From Paracyclopina nana (Eukaryota > Arthropoda > Copepoda > Cyclopoida > Cyclopettidae): a stretch of 64,000 nucleotides of DNA. The notes below the pieces were generated by a model. That model was not told the origin of the DNA and ran no database searches. It was given only the letters and a program-made list of their open reading frames with translations. Shown here piece by piece: positions 1 through 11,494 of the stretch; positions within the stretch are counted from its first letter, which is position 1, and every line of letters starts with the position of its first letter. The DNA lies in assembly GCA_019096065.1 (NCBI GenBank), contig JAGUCH010000002.1, positions 5,158,501 to 5,222,500 of the forward strand, in the 5' to 3' direction. Both the position numbers and the translations under genes were made by a program.

Positions 1-90
1 CCAGTGCGAACTGCGAGGAATTATTCAATGAAAGCACTTCCCAGAAAGAGTGGCCAACTGTGTGGTTGAAGGCTGTGACAGTCAGGTTCA

Positions 91-3000
91 ATGATAGGAT
101 CTCTTCGACAGTACCCTGTGGCTGCAATTGTGGCTGCAGTGGTCACCTCTGTGGCAACAGTTTACGTGGTTTTGGGGGCCGCTTTATTGAAGCCCGGCAG
201 AAAGAGGCTCAAGGGGCCTCGAGGTCTTCAAAACTACGGACGGTCGTGCTACATGAATGCTGTACTTCAGGCAATCGCTTCTAGTCAAGCTGTGCAAGAA
301 TGGCTCTCTCAGTGTCGTCCAACACCTTTGAAGCAAAGCTTACTCAAGTGGTTGGTCATTAGTCAGAGGTCGATTAGGTCAAAGCATAATGAGCTTTTAT
401 TTTTAGCATCAGAGTATTGAACAGAATTGATGAGGATCCGAGTGAGGAGATATCACCTTCGTACTTACTGTCAGCCCTAAGGTAAGCTATTTAGGTAATC
501 AGTTTATCTAATCAATAGCATTTTATACTCATATTGAATAAGATTTCATTTTTGGTGTGTCACACCAGGTTTGAGCCCCTCATGACTGATGCGAAGATGA
601 GCTCAATTTTCACTGTTCTTGTTCAAAATTGACTTAGTCTCGAGTTTTTTTTTTCTTGGGACATCATCCAAACTTGCTAGACATCAAAATAAAAGTGTCA
701 GAATTACTGAGATGTTTTTTGGGTGATTGTGTCTACTAGTTCCATATTGGCTGTACACAGTACAATGTTGGGACACTTCCCATCAAATTGTATCAGCTAC
801 TAAGCGATGTATTTTGAAATAGTTATTTTTTTTGAGCTGGGGCACGTAAAGTCGGGTCATAAAATAGCTGAGCGAGGATTTTAAAATGCTGCTCGGTTTT
901 TAGTTGCTATGCTATGTGAATATCACTGGCTCTCAAGTGCTAGCATCCTGTGGTTTGGGAGCAATTAAATAGACTTTTAAAAACTCTTCTATAAAGGTGC
1001 TTCTATGGCACAAAGATTAGAGCCCTGGGCTCTTCATTCAGCTGTCTGAGGTTCAAATCCCAGTCATGCCTTTACTTTTCCAGATTTCTTTATTGGGCTT
1101 AGATTATGTGAAAGTCCTGTAATAGCAGCCAAATAGCATGAAGTTTCCATAGCTCAATGTTTAGAGCATTGGAATGCTAATCCAACTATCTGAGTTTTGA
1201 ATCTAGGTAGTCCCTCTCATTTTTCTAACTTCTTTGGAATTTGGATTAGCTCCATGGAATATGAGGGCCATTAGGTATTTAATGTCCCCCAAAATGCTTA
1301 GAAAGAATTGTGATATTAAAGAGCTGAGTCGGATCGGTAAACTGAATTATAACACAAGGAAATCGTATTACAATACATAAAAAGTAAAAATACATCCAAT
1401 TTTGAGCTCACTCATGAGAGGCTGTACCTTAACCTTAAATTGCTCAAAATGGTTGATTTTTTTCTGGCAAGTAAATATTATGTGGGTACTTTTCACCAAG
1501 TTTGAACCCAATTTCTTTCATACATTTCGATCTAGAGCTGTTATTTCAAAAAGGGCATTACATGAATCGCTGCATAAATATATCTTTTAAATAGCTTTAT
1601 CTTCAAATGATCAAATATTGAGGCCTATTCAAAAACTGGAGTCACTGTTTTAGTACCCTCTCTTAACTTTTCTAACCTTTCCGGGGGGCTGTGCCCACTA
1701 TAAATACTTTGCCTAAGTCACCTCAAGCATACTGTATGTTAGGTTGCTTTCAAGAAAAGATGTTGTTAGTCTCTATTCTTTAGCAAGCGTGCAATCTCCG
1801 AATCCCTGTTACAAATGCAGAGCTTCATTTTGCTTCCCCCTCTGCTCACTGGAAACCACCCCTTGCTATCATGCAATTGCAGTGATTCACATGGAAGTAT
1901 TAGACTAAATCAGTCCCTACTTCTGAATTTTCTCTCAAATGAATTGCTTTTTTCTTTTTATCTTTTGGTGACTATTTTAAATATGACGCTTTACTGCATT
2001 AAATCTCTCATTTTGTTAAAGTAATCGTGACTTTAAAAAAAGAGAATAACTCATCATTTAGTGGTACTTTTAATTGCTCAAGTAGATTATTGAAAGAGGC
2101 TTCTAAAACGGCATTTACACAACTAGCAAGGTGTCCAAAGAACTGAAAGCATACGCTACATAGTATCCTCGGATATTTAAAAAGCGAAGCGGGGTGGGAG
2201 ACTGAAGATAGATATATTAAATAAAATTCCGGCCATGAACTGAGAGTTTCTTCAAAACGTTTGGTGGGCAAAATGAATTGGTAGATATTACTTCAGCTCT
2301 TTTTCGTTCTGCTCAAAAATTAAAATCGTAGATGCTCAAGAAGTTTCAATATGCTAAAGCTAGATAGATTCCAACAGCAAAAAATACTATAGTGAACAAT
2401 AGGAAAGCTAGTGGTAACCCAAAAACAGTTATTTTTTCCACTATTTTCAATTTGTTATGGATTCTTGCTTTGCCATGGCATTTTTTGGCTCCCAAGCTTT
2501 TGACTTTTTGATCAACTGATGTCCAACAAAGCACCTGCTTTTCTTCTTTTGTGTTATACGTCTCCAACTGAAGCCTGAAATAGTCCATGATTGTGTGGAG
2601 CACCACCTCAGCAAATGGAATGGCCAATGTGGCCAGCAGCCATGTGTCAATGATTTTCAAGTATGATGTGCGAGGAAGGCTGTAAATTGTCTGCTCATCA
2701 GTATTTGAATGGAGAATTCATTAGGCATGAATGAACTTACGTTGATGACACACTTATAAACAACGTTGCATTCACAAGCAAAGCTGTCAAATTGACTGTG
2801 ACTATGGCTTCAAAATGGGCTGGTGCAAAGTAGTTAGTGCTGAAGGAGACCTACATTAAGCGGTTTTTTTTATCTGAAGATAGATGTTAGAATACAAAAA
2901 GGCCTTACGAGAACTATTAGAACAGTTGGTAATATTGTGGTTAGCACAACACTTAGCACTCTTCTGCCCAAAATTATTTCTACCTCAACTTTTTCTCCAG

Positions 3001-6000
3001 ACTGAAAAGAAATGTTCATTAGATGACTTTCCAGTTGTCTTTTATGCCTTGCTAAATGTACTCACAGATGATGTGAAGCTCATGTTTTGAATTATGTACA
3101 ACATTAATTCCTGTGGACCCTCATAAGACAAGTTGTCACTTATGAGATTGACAAAATGACCTGTGTTACCCTTCACTGAAATACTTGCAGTGCATGATTG
3201 AGTATCAAAGGGGTAAAAGGTCATGTCAAACTGGCAAATGAAGTCAACCGAGAAAAACTTTGATACTGAAATCAAACTATGAAGTGGTTTATCTCGTTGT
3301 TCAGGATGAAGTATAACATTTTACTAACTGTAACCGGTTTTACTCGCGAGTAAATTCACTTTGCCGATCGTGTCAGCTTTTTGCAAACCCCGTGACGTCA
3401 CAACATGGCATTCCGGCAAGTTCATTTCGCTCGGAAAATCGGTCACAGTTAATAAAATTTGACTTGCTGCTTCTCGGGACTTCGAAGGTAACGTAAATAT
3501 TGCCCTCGGTAAAATACTATTCCCTTACCAGTCTTTGCTGAGAAATAAGTTTGCATTTGACAGTTCACGTAATGGGCTTTTGATTGTTCTGCTGTTTTTT
3601 CCTAAAGTGGCATGGTATGTCAACGCTTGAGTGAAATGTCACGAATGTGAATTGGCGTTACCTAATTCAATTGTTGCATACGACGCGTCATCTTGAAAAT
3701 TGGCTTCAGTTTTGTCTTTGGTGTTGTTAAATACCAAGGTTGGCATCCACATGCTCCTTTTTTGTTGAAGGTTTATTGAATTTTTATGCTTATCCGACTT
3801 GAGGTTGACATACTCCAGTCGCAAGTCAACCCAAGATACAGTCAGCTCTAATTGCACTTTCATCAGGGACATGACTTCATTTAGCTCAAGGATTGAGATA
3901 AATTTGACTCCAATCACCAACGGACTTTTTTCTATAAAAGAAAACTTGTGATTGTCTTTGTGAAAAGCTGGCATTGAATACAGCATCATCACCATTTCCT
4001 TTTTCCCTTCTTGTTGGTGGAGCATCCTTCAAATAGGCCGGATCAAAAATAACTGAGTTGCAGTCTATTTCATCTGACTTGTCCTGGCAATTCATGATGC
4101 CATCACATCTATGTGCCAAATCAATGCTGTGAGAGGAATTTTTTAATCGGAGTTCATTTGAAAGACCTTTTTCTACCATGTTCCGTCTCTGCAGTTAAAC
4201 TCATCTTTTGAGCAAGCTGAAAAACTCAGGGGGAACTTGAAAATATTAGGACCAATTATGTCATCATCAGAAGTCCTTAGACAAGTTTCATTGAAAAAGT
4301 ACCAGTCATATGTCCCAAAAGGGTAGTTTTCCAGTGACTCATTGCATGTGGCATAGATGGTGGGATCATTGTAAAGCGAGAGCTTCCATTCTCTCTTGTC
4401 TGCCTGGAACTCAATCTTAGATACTGAGAAGCCTCTGAAAATGAACCTCTCAGATGCGCTCTCCATTTCCCCAGCCCAACCATAGTGGGCATCAAACTTG
4501 GACCCATAGCATAATCCTGCAACAGTTTAGAAAAGATTGAAATCTCGAGAGGTGATTGCAAGGCCTAAGTTAAATCTGACGAAAAAGTTAAGATGGGCTT
4601 AAAACCTCTTAGCTGAAAAGTTGGTGTCTCATACATATGGCATACTGCACAAGCAGAGCCCTCACAAGAAAAGTCATTCCATTTTCCATTGTGTATCTTG
4701 ATAACCGCGCAATTTTCTTGAGCATCTCCATTGGGCTCTGCATTATCCCAGTTCGTGTAAGAGGTATTTGACAATAGGGTTGCATTTGAGACATACTGAA
4801 AATTCCCTTCACTGGGTTCATCCCAAACCCCAATCCAGGAGTCACCTGCAAGCAGACAATTTCAAAACGCGGATAAACTTATGCTTGATTGGTTCACCTT
4901 GTTTTGCGCATATCGGTGAATCATTCAGCAATTTGACAATCTTTTTATTTTGAGCTCCATCTTGAATCGCAACAACTTCACCTCTGACTTGCTTGCAAGT
5001 TAAGTGTGCACCAGAAAAATTCCAAATGCCTGGAAATGCAACTGGGCCAAGGTACTTAGCAGCACAGATCTGCTGGTACTCCGTTTCATATGGTGTCATA
5101 TCAATCACCTCCCATGAGGCATTTGACCAGTTAATGAGGTCTCCTTGAATTGGTGAGCTGCAATTGGTCCAGCTCTTCATTTCTTCTACTGTCAAGGATT
5201 TGCTCCACAAGTTGACATCTGTAATGTTTCCAGAATGATCCGAGCAACCTCCTTTCAAATGCTCACATCTACCAACATAAACCATATCAAGGAAATTTTC
5301 GGGGAGAGAGTATTTTTCAACATTTTTGTCAACGTAATTGACGTTTGTAATTTGTCCATCCTGCAAGAAAGAATTGGCTGAGTTGCTCTTTGTGCGTTTT
5401 GGGCTAACCAACCAAGACAAAAGCCACGTGTGATGTGCTCTTGTTGAAAGCAAAACAGATATGGTGCCATCTAAACGCAGAAAAAACATTGAACTCATTT
5501 GAATTTGGATTTTTTAGGACCCAGTTTCCAAAGTATCCCAAGCCCTTTTCTCTCTCTCCAAATCTCGGCCAGGTTCCCTTATAACTTGGGTTAATACCAA
5601 AGAATTCTCTTCCAGAAGGGTCTGCTCTTTTAAAATAAAACAACTTGCTTGTTGAAGTCAATCTAGCATAGCTGAATCTGGCGCAAACTGTTATGCTTTG
5701 GGCTGATGCATTTGCCACCAATGTTTTGAAATGCAAGCCTGAAACTCTTCCACTCGTTCCAACTGGTACATTGCTTTTGTACACTTTCAAGGCAAAGATT
5801 TCTGTTGACAAAGATAAAATTATTAGAATATTAACTTTCATATTTCCTGTTTGGGTATCGAAGTCTGACTACCCAGTCTCAGCTCAATATAATTGTGCTT
5901 TATGTTACTTTCTTGCTTTGAAGACTTATGGGATTCCATTAATGAATTTTTCAATAGGTGCTTATTCACGGCAAAAGAATAAGTGTGTCTAGTTGAGTTC

Positions 6001-7164
6001 TTTATGGTGAATTGGATTTCCGATTGCAGGCTACATTTATCACTCACTTTTTTGCTTTTAAAAAGCAAAACATTGCCTATCTAAGCCAAAATTAATGCTT
6101 TAAAAAGAAGCCATGTGTACTTAAAAGAGCATTGTAACTATCTTGAATTTTATTTGGTTTTAAAGTGAGCATTTCTCTTTCAGATCTCACGGATTTGTCA
6201 TCACGAATGAAGAGCAAGATGCTCATGAGCTTTTCCAGGGCCTCCTAGATGCAATTGAACTTGACTCAAGATCCTGCCTTAGCGACATATCAGAGGAACA
6301 ATCTGGGTCTGTCAGTCTATCGGATGCAGTGGAAGAGAGCGAAGAGCAGAAGCTACCAGGAGTTTTAAACAAGCTGGGGAGGCCCATGGTATAGTTACTT
6401 AAAAATTTGCTCGTTTCAAGCAGCATTATTTATTCTAAATGCAGGCGATCAATGATGAAGCCATCTCTCCATTTTGCGGCACCATCACCAGCAGAGTTGA
6501 CAGCAGGCTGGCTTCTTCAAAATCCCCCACTCGTTCAACTACATTCAACAACGTCACCCTATACTTGCCCCGCAGAACGGATCTTTTATGCACCACGTTT
6601 ACCAGCAATGCACCTGTAACGCTAGAATCCTTACTGCAGTCTTTTGTGGCCTTAGAGGCGGTTGATGAATCTACGAAGCAACAATCCTTTGCAAGATTAC
6701 CAAAATGCTTATGCTTGCATATTCAACGCACTGGCTTCGACTCTGGAGTTGCTTTTAAGAGGACGGACCAAGTCCTTTTCCCTTTGCATTTGAACATGGA
6801 TCAGTTCGTGTATGCGCAACAGCTCGTAAAAAGGAAGGCTGATAATCTAAGCGGGAAAAATCGAAGCCAGTCCGAAGAGCAGCACTCTACTCCGTAAGAT
6901 ACTACAAATATTTATTTTCCACTTCATATTTTTTTCAAAAAATCGATTCCCAGGATAGTGGGCAGAAACAACTACATTCTCTGCGCTGTTATCTGCCATT
7001 TTGGCGATATCCAAGCGGGCCACTATATAACCTATCGAAAGTGTAAATGGCCATGCGGCCGAGTCAGATGGCATTACACGTCTGATGGAGACGTGAGGCA
7101 AGTTGGGCTACAGGAGGTGCTGGCCTCAAACCCTTACATACTTATCTATGAAAAGCTTGCTTGA
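91..7164 (+). CDS. USP30: USP30-like mitochondrial ubiquitin-specific protease, 5 exons
   Basis: Cysteine protease that removes ubiquitin from outer mitochondrial membrane proteins; in animals USP30 opposes PINK1/Parkin mitophagy. Exons are about 91-347, 413-481, 6184-6388, 6445-6893 and 6954-7164, all GT-AG and in phase, giving 396 aa. A hydrophobic segment at residues ~10-33 followed by a basic stretch is the expected outer-membrane anchor. The Cys box reads GLQNYGRSCYMN, where USPs usually have GLxNLGNTCYMN; the QDAHELF motif follows in exon 3. The LPKCLCLHIQR segment is in exon 4 and the His box AGHYITYRK in exon 5, with a WHYTSDGDVRQV stretch matching USP30, which uses Ser rather than Asp in the triad. 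It is shorter than human USP30 (517 aa) because loops between the boxes are reduced. Intron 2 is 5.7 kb and contains another gene in antisense. Identity is well supported by the membrane anchor plus the box order. Confidence 0.88.
830..1385 (+). repeat. Dimeric tRNA-derived SINE-like repeat, copy 1
   Basis: Two tRNA-like units lie in tandem, near 1005-1076 (contains GGCACAAAGATTAGAG and the B-box-like GGTTCAAATCCC) and 1140-1208 (contains CATAGCTCAATGTTTAGAG). They are followed by a unique body and a 3' tail near 1310-1380 (GGATCGGTAAACTGAATTAT). The whole block matches, in inverted orientation, the copy at 39835-40370 unit by unit. The 5' flank near 834 carries the GAGCTGGGGCACGTAAAGT arm that also occurs in the palindrome at 40440. 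It sits in USP30 intron 2. Confidence 0.8.
2346..5841 (-). CDS. Cys-loop ligand-gated ion channel with pentraxin-like, C-type lectin and LDLa ectodomains
   Basis: About ten exons between 5841 and 2346, roughly 870 aa, on the strand opposite USP30 and wholly inside its intron 2. Order: signal peptide (MKVNILIILSLSTEIFA); a LamG/pentraxin-like domain (exons ~5841-5425 and 5362-4890, with FRWHHICFAF and YVGRCEHLKGGCSD); a C-type lectin-like domain ending NDFSCEGSACAVC; a Cys-containing linker; and an LDLa module split across a ~45 nt intron (CSKDEFNCRDGTC then IDLAHRCDGIMNC, DKSDEIDC). A neurotransmitter-gated channel follows: W.P.LVF.N loop, Cys-loop CQFDMTFYPFDTQSC with the canonical 13-residue spacing, TM1 (LTTILPTVLIVL), TM2, TM3 after SSTLPRTSYLKIIDTW, and a C-terminal TM4. 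The segment between the two ligand-binding exons (~3660 to 3265) is short, so one small exon may be missed. Ion selectivity and ligand cannot be told; TM2 has PAHFEA instead of the anionic PAR motif. Confidence 0.85.
3318..3466. repeat. Small MITE-like element with ~48 bp imperfect terminal inverted repeats
   Basis: Left end ATTTTACTAACTGTAACCGG and the reverse complement of the right end (ATTTTATTAACTGTGACCGA) match over ~48 bp with a few mismatches and a short gap. The element is ~150 bp, centred close to the palindrome TGACGTCA, and lies in an intron of the ion-channel gene. No target-site duplication was confirmed. Confidence 0.65.
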
Positions 7165-7325
7165 AATTCATGTCAATTTCGATGATCTAAATGCTTCTTT
7201 ATTTTGTACACATCTCTCAAGTAAAAATCAGGGTGGGAATGTCAATTTTTTGACTCTGCTTACAATTGCTTAAAAACAAACTTGTATGGAATGATCACCA
7301 GGTAGCTGCCAGGATCGTTAAAAGT

Positions 7326-10030
7326 TCAAAGATCAGTGTCATACCAAGCAGCTACTTGGTTGTTGTCTTGAGGGGGATTTGGCACTTCGGAGTCGTAATT
7401 GATGTCAGAGCCGCCATTGTGATAGCCTTGTCCATAATGTCCTTCATTGATATCCAGGCCTTGGAAGGCCTCTACGGGTACCCCATCGTATCCTATGAAA
7501 TCAATGTGGTTGACGTTAAATATCATGAATCGGAATGGTATTATCATAAAAAAATAATTCAGTGAATGTAAGAACCTTGGTGGGAGTAGCTTCTTTGGCC
7601 TGATCCAACTGATGGGGGTCCATTCTGGCCATAGAGACCATCATGCAAATCCTGACAAAAATAACAAAAATGGGGAGCATGCAAAACAAAGGAAACAAAA
7701 ATGACAAATCATAAGACAACTTACGTGCGTTAGGTCACCATTCCACATCTGATTCTGCAAATCGCGTTGGTACAGTGAACTTTTCAGCTCCTGAGAAAGC
7801 CGCTTGGAGTAGTCTCCTCCTTTGTCCTCGGACATGTGGAAGAGAACGGCTGCTGCATAGGTGGCTGAAAAGTCAAAATGAGCAGCTATTATGCAAGAAA
7901 TTGAAAACCAGCATGACTAGTCGAAGCATACCGACAGCTTCATTTCTAGACTGAAGCAATTCTGTAAGGGGAGCAGTGGCACCTTCTTGCTCAATCATGA
8001 TAGCTCCTTGTCTGTCAGCAGATAGTTCGCAGAGGACTCCAGCAGACACGCGTTGAATGTTTTCGATTTCGTCGTACAAAAGTTGAACAAAGATAGGGAT
8101 AACATTGGCCTTCCTAATTAGGTCTCGGTTGTGCGGATCCCGTGCTAAAATGTGCAGAGCGCCGACTGTTCCCTCAACAATTTCCTCCATTCGTACCCCG
8201 TCAGCATAAGACCCAGCTGATTGGCCTCGGCTTGTCCTCTACAAATGTTAAAAAAGGCATGTTGACTCCCATCAATTCATCCTTACACAATGAGAACACT
8301 CACCCCTTGTAGGTCAGTAAATGCTCGAGTGAGCAAATGCACCAACCTAGGAATAGTCTGGCACTCACGGAGAGGTGCCAAGTTGGCAGACTGCAAAGCC
8401 AAGTTTCTAATTAGCCCAATGACAGCCTTGACAAGGGGCCATCTTGAAGGAGGGTGCAAGAGCCTAGCAACTGCTTCAATTCCATTTTCTTGAAGCCTTA
8501 CCGCATTTTGGGCCATCTCGCATTCTGGATGTCGAGATGTTAAATGTCTGAAAAAAGAACTTGGCAGTTCAGAAGGGAAAAGATTGGCATTAACCAATGA
8601 AATACCTTAAAGCACATATAGATGGCTCAGTGATCTCCTCCCTGTCACCGGCTTGCATAATGGTTCCCACGAGGGCTTCAACTCCATTTAGCTGGCAAAC
8701 CACAACTTTGTTTCGCTGATTGTTGCAGGTCAAATTGGACAAAATTCCAGCAGCACAAGTAACGATGTTGATATCAGTGTTATTCAAGAGATCCACAAGG
8801 CCTCTCATTAAATTGTCAAGGTTGTCCAGCTTGCTGCCAGCATCGGACAAGTTCCTGAGAGTCCAAAGGCAGTTTTGAACAAGTCGACTGCTAGGGTGGC
8901 TCAAATGAAGGGCCAATGCCTGCATTCCACCAGCTTCAACCAAAGCTGTTTTGTTGCTTGTGCACACAGACAACACTGAAAAGATGTTCAAAAAAATCAA
9001 TCTCATTATCTTTAAGGGCTTTAGACAACGCTTACCCTTGATTACTCGAGATGTTGTCCACAAAAGCTTTTCATAATCATAGGTTCTCATGAGCCGCACC
9101 AGCTCTGCTGGTCCAGAGCTGGCAAGCATAATCAACTTTGATTCTTGGTTGCCATAGGCCATGATTTGCAGGCAATCTGTGACGATAGCCAAAAACTTGA
9201 CATTATTTCTCTGTAGTAACGCAATCATCTTGGGAATTCCTCCAGCAAGTCGGACTTGATTCTTGACACCCTCCTGGTGCAGCAAAAGGTTGTGGAGAGT
9301 GGTGATGGTGTAAAAAAGCACACTTTCAACGGGTGATGACAACAGCTTCACCAAAGCGTTGATTCCACCCGACTTGAAGATGGCTAGGAGGCCTTGCCGA
9401 TGGTGACTCAAATTGTGCAATGTCCCAATGGCTCCTTTTGTTGACTCTGGATCGCTTGAGTTGGACAAGGCCTTGACCAAAGCTGCAACCATTTGAGGAG
9501 AGTTCATGATGGCATGACGAGAGGCCTCCTTTTTGCTTAGCTGGTGAACCATCATAGCAGCTTGAGATACAACAACTTGATCTTCATCATTCAGTAATTT
9601 GATCAACTCGGGGATGGCTCTGGTGGCCAGATCAGCATCATCCTGGTAGTTAATCAAGTTGACCACAGCATGCTTTAGCATTTGGCTTGGTTCAGCCAAC
9701 CTTTGCACAGCAGTCGGTTCTGCTGGGTCCAATTGAGTAGATGGAATTTCGATTCCATCCTCAAGGGTTTCAGGAAACATGGCAGCTCTGACCCTCTGGG
9801 ATCTGGTCTGGCTCAGTTGTTGATTCATTTCTGAAAAGAAGTGTTCAAGGAGTTCGCCCAAATAAATTCAAGACAAATATTTGACATTCTAGTGAAGGCA
9901 AGTGAATCATAAGATAAGATGGCTTACCTTCGACCTCTTGCTGGGTGTACCCTGCTTGATATTGAGGCTGCTCCATTGCATAGAACATTTGCTCGTTCCC
10001 AGAGGTCACTGAAACTCTGGTGGCCTCCAT
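7326..10030 (-). CDS. arm: Beta-catenin / Armadillo, 8 exons
   Basis: Adherens-junction adaptor and Wnt co-activator. Exons are about 10030-9928, 9830-9036, 8975-8606, 8547-8304, 8238-7932, 7864-7725, 7651-7576 and 7492-7326, all in phase, giving 733 aa. Residues from [14 protein letters not shown] onward match beta-catenin almost continuously: [66 protein letters not shown] and [19 protein letters not shown] show the 12 armadillo repeats. The protein ends in AAWYDTDL, the conserved PDZ-binding C-terminus. The visible N-terminus covers only the region next to the alpha-catenin site ([22 protein letters not shown]). The GSK3/beta-TrCP phosphodegron DSGxxS is absent from the listed exons. A pyrimidine tract and CAG stand one base before the ATG at 10030, so a further 5' exon, coding or not, is likely. 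USP30 ends 160 bp away, convergent. Confidence 0.95.
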
Positions 10031-11494
10031 GCTGGAGTGAAACAAAAGATGATTTCGGTTATGACCTCGACCCTCTTATCTTTCGCTTCCGTTCAACACA
10101 CACTCAGGCCCGGCCCGTTGCAATTCATGAAACTGACGACTGTGACTCAGGTAGAAGACGCCTTTAGCTCCACCCTCAATTCAGAAGATTATTTTGACAT
10201 CAAAGGCACTACAAAAATGCTTCGAAATGAGAACAAGCTCTATAGTTATTCAGTCCCTCAGTACTGTTTTAAAGAAAACCCTTAGTTCAGAGTCTCGAAT
10301 CACCCACCATTTAGGATTAAAAATCATCGCATAGCATTTTAAAAATTTTTCATGACGAGTTGTTCTATTTCCCAGATTCTCAAAAGTGATAATTTGCCTT
10401 ACATTTTGTTGCTCCTTCGCAAAATACTTGAAGGCCTCTTACTTGAAAACAAAATAGTTCGAAAATCGTTGATGGAAAAAGTAAGGCAAAAAGCGATACT
10501 GTATACATTTGTGAAATGTTTCTGAAAGAAATGCACTCAGTTTCTCCGTCGCAGTTATTCATAAACCGATAAGTCAATAGCAAACTCATTTTTCTTTACA
10601 TGCAAAGCCGCAGGTGGAAATTCATCCGCGAATTGGGGTTAATAAATGCAAGAGCTACCAGATTTAAGCCAATCTGGCAGCACTTTTTAAAAAATATTCT
10701 CCCCTTTCTCCTTTTAAGAGTTTTAATCTCTGAATATATCTAGGGCCTGGTGTGGTTTTTTTTATCTGCTTCTCGCATGTCCCTGAACTCAAAATCAGCC
10801 AATTATGTTTTTTAAGCATGAGTCACAGTTTCTCATTCTTACTATTCCATTTGAATTCAATTGCAGTAGTTTAATTATTCCTAACAATGGCATTGTATTA
10901 TGCATATTCCAGCAGATCGGTATGAGAATTTGATGAGCCTATGCACAACTCAGAAAGCGTTTGAAAAAGTTTGTTCGTTAATCGTCGAATTCAAGTGTCC
11001 TAAATTCTAGTTTAAGAATGTCTGTTACAGCAATCGAAGATTTCCAAATCAATAATTGAGGTTGATGGATGTCTGATTGCAGAACCAGATTAAAAGAGCC
11101 TTTTTTTGCAATTACTGTGCGTTCTATATTTAATTCTGCCTTTTATAAGACTGCATAATAGATTGCAAATTGGGTTAGCATTAGCATCCATGATATCCAT
11201 CAATTTTTCTCATTTTGCTGGTTGTGCGGTAATTAGGCGAACGAATGACACAGTTTTGCAACACCCCTTTTTGTTAGAAGATGCTACGAATCCCGCTATG
11301 TAGCGATGCCCTTGACGATCGTACTTGCAATAATTTTGAAAAAGGCGTTGGCCGAAATTTTCATCTCATTTATCACTAAACGTATCTATCAGCCGGTTAT
11401 GAAATCTTTCACAATGCAGAAGAGTATTAAAATGAGCTGGCGAAGGCTGAAATGTTTGCAGTCTACATTCTGGCACAGAAGTAGCAGAACCACC
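10031..11494. other. Intergenic region between armadillo and CUB gene 1
   Basis: Divergent spacer of ~1.46 kb that should carry the promoters of both flanking genes and probably the 5' exon(s) of armadillo. I found no convincing coding exon and no DSGxxS-encoding stretch on the minus strand. Short ORFs here have no recognisable domain. Confidence 0.5.

Noticed and set aside
1005-1208. Two tRNA genes
   Set aside because: A and B boxes are present but acceptor and T stems do not pair, and the pair recurs with a common tail at 40.0-40.3 kb. They are SINE heads, not tRNA genes. The same applies to 26525-26598 and 40048-40255.
11306-11494. Upstream in-frame ATGs for CUB gene 1
   Set aside because: They add ~63 residues without a signal peptide. 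The ATG at 11495 has a strong initiation context directly before a signal peptide.
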